Positions 52,095-61,077 of a stretch of DNA of 64,000 nt are shown in pieces. Under the pieces are notes generated by a model. It saw only the letters and a program-made list of their open reading frames with translations. It was not told the DNA's origin and did not search any database. This DNA comes from Atrichornis clamosus (lineage: Eukaryota > Chordata > Aves > Passeriformes > Menuridae). A program made the translations under genes and the position numbers. The stretch lies in assembly GCA_013400975.1 (NCBI GenBank), contig WBMZ01003059.1:1-64000 (forward strand). Reading direction: 5' to 3'. How positions within the stretch are numbered: position 1 is the first letter of the stretch; each line of letters opens with the position of its first letter.

Positions 52095-53749
52095 AGGCTG
52101 TTACATTGTAGGGTTCCAAACCTGACAATTATTTCATGCCACTGAGTACTGTAATTCACCTGCAAAGACTGCTGGTCGCATTGAGGTTTTACTTGCTTGA
52201 TTTTCCTTCATATCAGTGCAGAGAATGACAGTAAAATTGAAATAAAACATTAGTGACAATTGTGAATTTTGATAAACTCATGATGTTTTTAAGGAAGTGG
52301 TTTTCAAGTGTCTTTCATCTGAGAGAAGTATCAACCCAGTGTCTTTGAGATTTAATTCTTGCATCCCACAAAGAGAAATTTGGCTCATTAGAGCACTACT
52401 CTTCAAGATTTGAACAAGCTAGTTCAGTTCATCAAACTCCTTAAAAAGTTCAACACTAAATCTACAAAACAACCAAGACATACTGCTGCCACTTAACTAA
52501 TTTCAAAATGCTCCCATGATAACTGAATTTCCTGCAAATTCAGCTCATGACCAGGCCTGCATCTCTCCCGGTTAGTGATCCAGGTCCTTCTCAAAATTAA
52601 CCTGTACTTAGATCCACCAGTATTGCAGTCTTTTCCTCAAATCCCCAAAGTACCCACCATTGTAGGCAGTCTCAGTGACCAGCTGAGAAGTTCATTCAGG
52701 TAAAAGTTACCTCCCACAAACATAGAAACAGCAGATCTGCCTGCAGTTTTGTAGGTAGCAACTCAATGGTCACAGCAGTTTCCCAGGAAATAGAGAACTA
52801 ACCTGCAAGTAAAGAGGCTCAAATACACATCCACCCCTTGCTAAGACAGTAATTTATTCTATAGGGAGGTTTGGAAAAGGGCAGACAGATCAGGTGGCCT
52901 CTGCATTCCTCTTCTTGAAGTTGTGCCACTATCAGACACAAAAATAAAGTCTCATGGAGCCAGAGAGAAGGCAAACAATGCAAATTTTGTATGGGCACGA
53001 GAGAAGAAAGCTCATGCGGGGCAAGAAAAAGGTGTAGGATTATGTGAATTATTAAAGTGCTCATATGGGATGAATACTGATCACTGATTTGCTGTGGTAA
53101 CAGAAGTGCCAGTTTACATTCTGTACTGGAAGAGAAGAAACCAAACTTGACATAAATCCTGCTGGCACAAGTGGCAAATATTTAAAGGTTGGATGCCACC
53201 TCATCTTTTTGACATTACAAAAAAGGACTGATCTGACTTAGACGTCTGACTGTAAAATATAATCATTGTAGAGAACTCCACTTGAAATGACTTGAAACTA
53301 TGTGTCTCACGAATTTATCTCCAGAGACTGATTTACCTGGAGTCCTGAGACAGCTTTTGATTTCTGAGATACTGACAATAAACTTAACTGGCACAGGGAT
53401 TACATCTGCAACAATGTTTCAAGTATGAAGAATTAGGCAGAAGAGGTTAATAGAAGTGGTATGAAACTATTTCTAGAGATGGTCCTTGTTTGCAACTAGT
53501 GACTGTTTCCGGCTGAATCAGATCGGTGTAGATCTGATGAGGGTAATTTAAATGCAGGGTTCAGATTAGGGATAGTGGACCAACTTGTTATTTTCTTTCC
53601 ACACACTTACAAATACTGTACTGGTAATAACTAGTCATAAGACAAAACATATTATTTCTCACTGAGAGAGGAAGCTATGAATTATCAACTACATACATGC
53701 CCTTTTGAGAAGCAATTGAACAATTCAGTTGAGACAATGATCTCAGGCA

Positions 53750-53855
53750 CACGGTGTGATTCTTGGGGTGTCCTGAGCAGGGCCAGGGGTTGGCCTCGAT
53801 GATCCTGATGGGTCCCTCCCAACTCAGTATGTGCTCTGATACGCCACGATTCCTA
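53750..53855 (+). mobile_element. CR1 3' end fragment
   Basis: The stretch GATTCTTGGGGTGTCCTGAG through GGCCTCGATGATCCTGATGG to TCCCTCCCAACTC is the conserved 3' untranslated tail of avian CR1. It is followed by a decayed version of the terminal ATTCTATGA-type repeat. Only the tail is present, as is usual for 5'-truncated copies. Confidence 0.75.
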
Positions 53856-54379
53856 CCTATCAGCTTTGCTGGACAACATACAAAGTCTCTGTGCTACAAA
53901 TTACTAATTCCCTGTTTATAGAAATAGGCTAATCTGCTAGTACTCACCCCAAAACCTCTTAGCAGCATCCTCCGACAGACAGCATATTTTAGCTGGGGCA
54001 GCAGAGCAGTGCTGTGCACCCATGCTGTGCTCAGCACCCATGCCGAGCCTTGGCTCGCAGGACAGGCCTGGTGCCACCGCGTCACCCATGACCCGCAGCC
54101 CAGCGGAGCTGCATGTGCTGTACGTCAGGGGCATTAGCGAGGCTCGGGGCTTTACCTCACCATCCTCACAGACAGACCCTAAACCTCCTAAGCAGGGCTT
54201 AGACGGGAGTTTAGACAGAGATCAGCGGTATTTAGTGCCTCAAAACCGCTACACAGCTGCTACTTCGCACCGAAGACGCTTTTGTTTCCTTGTATTAAAG
54301 ACCTCCAGGTACCCAGAGCTCGGGCTGGGCAGGGACGGACAAGGACGTCCCGACGAAAGCCCTGTTATGACCCGTTGGG

Positions 54380-54780
54380 GCCGCTCCTGAACGAGGGTCG
54401 CGAGAAGCGCGCTCGAGCAATCGGGCTGCCCCCTCACCCCCGGCCACAGCGGCCCGGGAGCACCGGGCGTGTCCTGGCTCTGGAGCGCCTCCCGAGCCGG
54501 CCCCAGCTGGGCGCGGGGCCTCCGCCTGGGCGCGGCTGAGCCGTCAGCCCGGCCCGCGCGGCGTCACGCGCCTTAGCCCCGCCAATAGGAAGCGGTGTCG
54601 GTGGCCGCGCGGGGTCTCGCGGGAGCGCGGAGCGCTATTTAAGGCTCCGTGAGGCACCGCCCGCTCTCGTTGTCCGCCGGCTGTAAGCGCGGTAAGGCGG
54701 CTGTGGCTGCTCGCACGGAGAACAGCTCGCACTCCGCGCGGACGGGCTTTGGCCTTCGGCCTGTGATTGGGGGGTGGGAC
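54380..54780. promoter_or_regulatory. CpG island at the DANCR-like promoter
   Basis: A GC-rich, CG-dense block in AT-rich DNA, separate from the USP46 island and about 8 kb from it. It surrounds the CCAAT/TATA-like core promoter. Boundaries are by eye. Confidence 0.8.
54555..54663 (+). promoter_or_regulatory. Core promoter of the DANCR-like gene
   Basis: Within a CpG island the order is a CRE-like GCGTCACGCG (54561-54570), a CCAAT box (54582-54586) and a TATA-like TATTTAAG (54636-54643). A pyrimidine-rich start, CTCTCG at about 54664, follows roughly 28 bp later. This spacing is that of a focused promoter. The pyrimidine start resembles the 5'TOP starts typical of snoRNA host genes. Confidence 0.65.
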
Positions 54781-55579
54781 CTGCGCCGCCTTCCCTTCAC
54801 ATCTTGCCCTCTCGGAGCTTGTCGGTGCTCCGGTGAGTCAACACAGGGGGATAGAGCATTTCTCCCTCACAAAAACCCAGTGCGGAGCCCTCCCCTCCGC
54901 CCTGCATCCTGTCGTGAGGCACAAGTGGCTCTTCCCTCCATTCCCACTCCATGGCGCCCTCACTGTCCTGTCTGACGCCTCTCTTCCTCTGCAGTGTGTC
55001 TCGAGGTACCGGCGAGGCCTTCAAGTGCTCCGCATGGGCAGAGGCCGACGGCGGCAGGCCTGGGCAAGGGGAGATGCTGTCCATCTGCAGTCACTCCTTT
55101 GGACGCCTATGGGTGAGGGGCACACCGACCTCATCACTCCTCTTATAGCCTGGGGCTGGTAAGAAAAGGCTTTGGGCTTCAGAAGTGGAGGGCTTGGAAT
55201 CCTGAGACTTTTTAAAGACAAGTGTATGTATGGGGGTGCTGCCCTGTGTCTCTTGAGACAAAATAAGTTTGTGTACATTTGAGCCCTCCTGTTATCTGAA
55301 TTGCAGGTATTGAGCTGCACAGACCTTAAATCTGATTCACTACAGTGGTTTAGCTTTTTTTTTTTTAGGCCTCAACAAGGAAATTGCAGTTATAACCTGC
55401 AGTGTTTAGGGTACCGAAGGCTGTAGGCACCTAAGACTTAGGCTCAAATGGAGTTTAAAACTTCTCAAACAAGAGAAAAGTCTTGGATTTCTTGGGCTTT
55501 CTCTGCAGTCTTCTAGTATGGCTGTAACTGTGTCTTTTGATGTTTCTTGGTTGAGCACTGTATAATTTGTTACAAGGTG

Positions 55580-55602
55580 TATATATATATATATATATAT
55601 AT
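55580..55602. repeat. TA dinucleotide repeat in the DANCR-like gene
   Basis: Eleven TA units within the proposed second intron, followed by GTAAGT, which makes a donor-like sequence by chance. Confidence 0.85.
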
Positions 55603-56218
55603 GTAAGTATATACAACGTAGCAATGAATTATCTGATAAAGAGTCAGTCAAATCTAGATATTCATAGCTTACTTCAGGGTATTATCAGCACTAAAAGCAA
55701 TTTAAGCTTAATACAATTTCCATTGGTTCTGATTAGTAGTATATTTTAAAAGATGTTAAAATATGTTCTATGTACTTTAAATAGGCTAATGAAAAGAACC
55801 TCTTCAACAAATTGAACCACCTTTTTGATAATAAACTTCGTGGAAAATTACTTTTAAAAAGTTTAACAACATAGCAGCAATTCTGTAGAATATGACTTTG
55901 AGAAGGTCTGTAATTAAAGGTTATTATAACTTCAACATTTTTTGTGTGTTGTTTAGAGGCCCTAATTAGCAACCTCATGCATGAAATGTTCTAGACATGG
56001 ATAATCACACCTAAAGATGAAGCAATGCTCAGGACTTCTTGGGAATAAATAATACCTTCTACTGAAAGGTAAGTGTGCTCTTGTCTAATGACAGTTGCAG
56101 ATAATTTTAAATCTTGCTCTTTGATAATTCACAAATTTCAAACAAATTGTAGTATCTCTTGAGTAAATGATAAATTCAGATCATCTTAGTTAGTAAGAAA
56201 ACTATATAATAAACTGTA

Positions 56219-56359
56219 ATCTACTCCCCTTTTATGCTTTGCCCTCTTAAGTCTGGCAGTGTCTTAAGTGGCCAACACAGAGGGGTATAAAAGTTCTCTT
56301 GCAAACCCAGAGGTGAGGTTGAAACTCTTCTTTGGATCATGCTTAGGAGGAACACATTC
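56219..56359 (+). ncRNA. Candidate H/ACA box snoRNA in DANCR-like intron (SNORA26 candidate)
   Basis: The segment follows the hairpin-hinge-hairpin-tail plan. The 5' arm has a lower stem pairing TACtCCC (56222-56228) with the GGGGTA at 56282-56287, and an upper stem pairing GCC..TTAAG with CTTAA..GGC around loop TCTGGCAGTGT. The hinge carries box H ATAAAA (56287-56292), fitting ANANNA. The 3' arm is closed by GTTCT (56293-56297) with GGAAC (56349-56353). ACA follows at once (56354-56356), exactly three bases before the expected end, TTC. Length is about 140 nt, normal for the class. It lies between exons 3 and 4 of the host gene. Folding was by eye and the upper part of the 3' arm is uncertain. 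The SNORA26 assignment is from genomic position. Confidence 0.6.
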
Positions 56360-57237
56360 ATGAAACTACTGAACTTCAGGAAGCTGCTAAATCAACTTTA
56401 TTAATAGCTTCTAGTAAAATTTTGAACTCATTATGTTATCTGAGTCTTAATATCACTTTCATGTAAATATTTTTCAGGTTTCTCAAATCCCTTTGTGTGT
56501 TGTGAACCTATGTGATAAGTGTTTGGAGTGAAGAGTTTCTTGTAAATTGTTTGGTCTCCAGGTATGTAATGTGAAAAGGATTGTCAGATGACAGTGGAGG
56601 CATTGGCTTTTATATCTAAAGGAGCTTAATTTATTCCTTACCAGAAAACAAAAAACCCCAAAATAGTTTGGACTGGTGGAAAACCTGTGTGGTAACCATT
56701 AGAACTTTATATAGATTTAGCCAATATAAATAACAAAAATATCTGAGGAAAGATTGTGATAGTTATTGGATCCACTTATACTGATATGACTGGTTCTTTG
56801 GAATGATATACTAATGGTAGTGGGAAAGAGAATCCTGTCCTGTAGCAATGAAGTAATTTGTATTGAGAAATGGCTTTGAATTAAGGGTTAGTAGCATGTA
56901 GCTCAACTTCAGGGCAGTTATCCTATTTGTGTGTGCATGATGCTGACTGCAAGTTAAACAGAACTTCTTTTACAGGGAGGAACACAGCATATGCCAGGTA
57001 CTTGAACTGACATTGAACAGCAGCTTATGATTTTCTGAGTGTGGCTGATTTCTGACTTCATACGAGAGGACCCCAATTGCCACCTCAGATGTATTACCTT
57101 GGAAGTGGAATTGAGAACAGCGATGACTAGAACTACATGTCTTCAATGATTGTGTTTAAACAGGAACCTCACCATTTGTCGAAACACTGCTTAACAAAAA
57201 CTACTGTAATTTATTACTGTCCTTGTGGATTAATTAA

Positions 57238-57243
57238 AATAAA
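57238..57243 (+). terminator. Poly(A) signal AATAAA of the DANCR-like gene
   Basis: AATAAA is followed after about 20 bp by a GT-rich stretch (GTTTGTGTT), the usual layout of a cleavage site. It sets the likely transcript end near 57260. Confidence 0.55.
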
Positions 57244-57260
57244 ATGAGTATGATACCAGA

Positions 57261-60054
57261 AGTTTGTGTTCTGAAGGTTTCTTGTTGAGGTACTTTTGTA
57301 TGAAGACTTTGTTCCATGGATATAAATGCTTCTGTGCTGTCACACATATTCTCTTGCCGTGTGCAAACTTGATAAGCTTAATCTTAAATGTACAAATCCA
57401 TTGAAGAAGGCCCTCCTAGTCTTTTATTCTTGGTTGGAGGTTTCTGAAGTATTTTGTAATGCATAAGCACTGAGATTAACCTGCCCACTCCTAAGTTACT
57501 ATGTGTTATTTGCATGTTCTCTACAAAAGAATTGTCTCAAACTGTGAAGAGTAAGTTAGCAAGAATCCCATTACTTGCTTATTTTAAATGAACAAAAAGG
57601 AAAATGTTGCAGTATTCTATGTACAGCACTATCAGTGGAAAGGTCCTTGAAAAGCAAGATCATTGTTACTGAGCAATTGAAAGCTTTTAGTGCTTTTCAG
57701 TTGCTTATGTCTTTTAAGAAAATTAAAAACATTTTCCTTAACATGAAGTGATTCCATGCATCTCATTATTAGCCAGTTTGTCCTTAGAATGCACAACCAA
57801 GGATATAAAATACAATTAGAAGTGGCTGCCTATACAGGAAAGTGAGTTAGTGTGGATTTAGGAACAAACATGCACATATATGCTTAGATTTAACCCTCAC
57901 CTATCCAGGAAGTGTCTTCGTTATTTTTTACTTAAACGTACACTAAAAGGGATGAGTAGTGATTTATTTGTGGCCTTCTAGGCTTACCTAAGTCTACTTC
58001 TTTTCCTCTGGGCTTGAGTTTTAATAAAAAACAAAACTAAAGGGTATACAGAAGTATTTTGTTGTGTTAAATTTGTCTGACAACTGTCCAGTTCCTGTTT
58101 TGAGAAACAAGGAATCATTTTCTTACAAGTCTAGTCATTTGTTCTATAGACTTGTGTTCTCTGCACTCATGCTTGAGGACTAGGCTTTAGTCTGTTCAGT
58201 CTTGCATTATGTGATTGTGGTTTTATATCTGTCCTGTCCTGTGCAGGATTTCTAAATTTTTCTTTTTTCAGGTTCAGTGTTAATTGATGGTATTTGGTAT
58301 AGACTGATTCTAAATATTCACTCCTGTTTTCCTTAACCAGTAAGCCTGTTTACATTTGATAGCTTGGCATGATGTTTTCAGTGTGCTATCTGCACTTACG
58401 GAACTTCCTGAAGGAATCAGAAGCTGTCTTAGAATTAGGGTTGTAGTTTCCCTTTCCAGATTTCATTCATCATGCATTAAATGGCATTCAGTTCCATATG
58501 TTGCTCTGTCAACAAGGATCTTGTCAGAATCGAGATCCTTTGGAGTCTGCAGCCAGGGTTCATTCCTGAGTATTCTGCTTGCTTTATGTTTTTGTTTAGG
58601 TAGTTTCATTGCTGTCTACTTTCCACCTTTTTTTCTCTTTTCCTTTCTTAAAAGAGAAAATTGTCTTAAGTGTCAACAAGTTTAATATAAAAATGTTCTA
58701 GGATGTACTTCTTTCCATTACTGACAAAGTTTTCTTTCCTGTCAGTGTGTCTGATGCAGAAGATAAATTTTTCACAGTAATGGCTTATACAGTATACCTG
58801 CACTACGGTGTAGAAGTTTCCCAATAGAATCACTCTCTTAAAGTCCTAATTTGCTGTAGCTTTTGATGAAATACCCATGTGCCAGTAAGTGACAAAACTG
58901 CATGTAATGTCCAGCCTTTGCTGTTCTCTTTTTATGAGACATTCGTTTAGAAACACTAATGAAGAGAGAATCTGTTCCACACATGATCTACTATTCTGAT
59001 TTCACACAGCATAAATGTATTAAGTTTAGTGGATCTCTCTGGAGAGAGATCAAGAATGAAATAAAATATACTTGAGACTCCATGGTGAACACCTAATGTT
59101 TCATCATCTTGTTCTTCAGGTCACTAGGCAAACTTAAGGCATTATTCTTCAAAAATTGAACTGGTTTAATGCAAAATCAAAGCAGAGATTGTGTTTTCAA
59201 CTAAAGAAGTATCAAATTATTTCACATATTTATAAGACACGACTTTTTACACTTGACTTTTTGTTATCATTCAGTTGGGGCCATTACTCTAAACTGAAGG
59301 CTCATTTTGAAGAAACACTGGTTGGAACGATAAGACACATGAGTACTTTGTTCTATGACTTCTCATGAGTATAAGAAATCTCTCCTCAATTAACTTTGGC
59401 TTGTTCCTATTCCATCTACAGGCTTTTTGGAATATAAATATGTCAGTTCAGGTGCTATTAACCTAAATTAATTTGTGATATATCATGTTAAAGTAGTGAA
59501 GCAAAGCAAAGGGATTAGTATTAGTCTAGGTATATGAAATAGGTCTAAACCAGGTAACCTCATTGGTGTAAACAAGCTCATTCACCCTGACCACCACCCT
59601 GGGGGACTGTATACTTGGGTCTGTGCAGTTCACTAAAAAATCTGGTTTGTTTGATGAATGTTACCCTTTAAATGGAGTGATAACGTTGCAGTTTTCCTTT
59701 TTGTTACTCGTTGGAAAAGTGGAGACTAATAGAAGGAAAATAGCCAGGTTTGTCTGAGAATAGTCAAGGGCTACCCAGCTGGCTTACAGCCTTGTTATAG
59801 GCTAAATGACGTGAAGCCGTGTTCTGTCATTTTATAAAGTTGTATATGCATGGTTTGTACAACAGGGATTATATGAGAGATTTGGGGAAAATAAAGAAGA
59901 GGGAAAGATATAATACATCTTTTAATCTGTACACTTCTCTTTTTTCTGGCTATTGATAGCAAATTTAGGAATAATGCTTTGTATTTTCTTTAACTAAATC
60001 TGCAAGAAGTTTAAATCTGTTCATCAAGACTGAAGACTGTGAGACAGAAGAGGG
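57261..60054. other. Intergenic DNA downstream of the DANCR-like gene
   Basis: AT-rich, no coding or RNA signal recognised. The 109-codon open frame near 58356 on the plus strand is hydrophobic and resembles no known family. Confidence 0.55.
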
Positions 60055-60059
60055 AATAT

Positions 60060-61072
60060 TGTCATGGTTTGACCCTGGCCGGATGCCAGGCACTCATGGA
60101 AACCACCTGCTCACTCCCCCCGCGGCTGGATAGAGGAGAGAAAAAAAAATTCAAAGCATCCATGAGTTGAGATAAGGACCTGGGAGAGGATCACATGTGA
60201 AAACAGGCAGGCTAAAACTTAAAGATATGAATGTAAATTTATTACACTAACAGAAACAGAGTAGGATAATGAGAAATAAAATGAGCTTTTGGAGAACACT
60301 ATCTCCCCCCTACTCCCTCCTCCCTACCTCCTACCCCAATGGTGCAGGGAGACAGAGAACGAGGGGTTTTGGTCAGTTCATCATCTGTAGCTTCTTCCTG
60401 CTCAAGAACTGGAGCCATCTTCCCCTGCTGCTCTGTGGGGTCCCTTCTGAGAGACAGTCCCCCAGGAACTTCTCTGACGTGAGTCCATCTCACGAGCAAC
60501 AGCCGCCTGGGAGCTGCTGCAAGGTGAGTCCATTCTTACAGGCAGCAGCCCCCTCAAGCTGCTGCGGCGTGGGTCACTCCTCCACGGGCTGCAATCCTTT
60601 TCAAGTGTCCCCCTGCTCTGGTGTGGGCTCCTCCATGGCTTCAGGTGGGTCTCTGCATTCCCGTGGGCCTCCATGGACTGCACAGGGACGGCTGCTTCAC
60701 CATGGTCTCACCACCAGCTGCAGAGGAATCTCGGCTCCGGCTCCTGTAGTACCTCTTCCCACTCCTTTTGAACTGACCTTGGTGCCTCCACGATTGTTTT
60801 TAGCTCACATCTTCTCACTTTTCCCCTCTTCCCTGGCTGGAATTAAAACTGCGCCACCAGGATTGTTTCAAATTCCTTCTTAAATCTGTTATCACAGAGG
60901 CATTACTACTACTTGTAATTGGCTCAGCCTTGGCCAGCAGCATGTCCACCTTTACAGCCAGCCAGACATTGGCCCTGCAGGACATGATGGTGGGGGCTTC
61001 TAGCAGCTTCTCACAGAAGCCACACTGTAGCCCCCTCTGCTACCAAAAACCAGGCCTTGCAAACCCACAACA
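60060..61072 (+). mobile_element. ERVL-type solo LTR, about 1 kb
   Basis: It begins TGTCATGGTTTGACCCTGGC and ends in ...CCCACAACA, giving TG...CA termini. The flanks are AATAT (60055-60059) and ACTAT (61073-61077), a five-base target duplication with one mismatch. The middle has diverged GC-rich repeats of a CTGCTGC...GTGGGTC type, known from avian ERVL LTRs. The stretch near 60888-60950, including a TTATCACAGAGG motif and GGCTCAGCCTTGGCCAGC, is also typical. No retroviral coding sequence is present, and the 204-codon open frame inside it is fortuitous. Confidence 0.85.
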
Positions 61073-61077
61073 ACTAT

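Larger units (their letters stand above)
47261..54379. other. Intergenic DNA between USP46 and the DANCR-like gene
   Basis: About 7 kb with no gene recognised. It holds two MIR-like relics, an AT-only block, a TA repeat and a CR1 tail, with GC content rising from about 53.9 kb toward the second CpG island. Confidence 0.6.
54664..57260 (+). ncRNA. DANCR: Probable DANCR (SNHG13) long non-coding RNA, multi-exon
   Basis: No protein was recognised here, but there is a coherent set of splice sites. Exon 1 is 54664-54691 (GCG|gtaagg), or to 54832 (CCG|gtgagt). Exon 2 is 54995-55158 (CTCTGCAG before, CTG|gtaag after). Exon 3 is 55957-56068 (GTTTAG before, AAAG|gtaagt after). Exon 4 is 56478-56561 (TTTTCAG before, CAG|gtatgt after). 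The last exon starts at 56976 (CTTTTACAG before) and has AATAAA at 57238-57243. In mammals DANCR lies beside USP46 in the same head-to-head arrangement, is short, multi-exonic and hosts SNORA26. The name rests on position, structure and the snoRNA-like intron, not on sequence identity. Exons may differ in detail. Confidence 0.6.

Noticed and set aside
54022..54390. 122-codon plus-strand open frame upstream of the DANCR-like promoter
   Set aside because: It rests on rising GC content, ends before the promoter, and shows no family resemblance.
55601..55608. GTAAGT donor after the TA repeat
   Set aside because: It follows directly from the repeat sequence and no matching upstream exon with a good acceptor was found.
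58356..58685. 109-codon plus-strand open frame with a hydrophobic end
   Set aside because: The hydrophobic end comes from a T-rich stretch; there is no ATG-initiated gene structure or splice context.
60269..60883. 204-codon plus-strand open frame
   Set aside because: It falls entirely within the ERVL-type LTR, which has no coding role, and the product is Ser/Pro-rich with no known domain.
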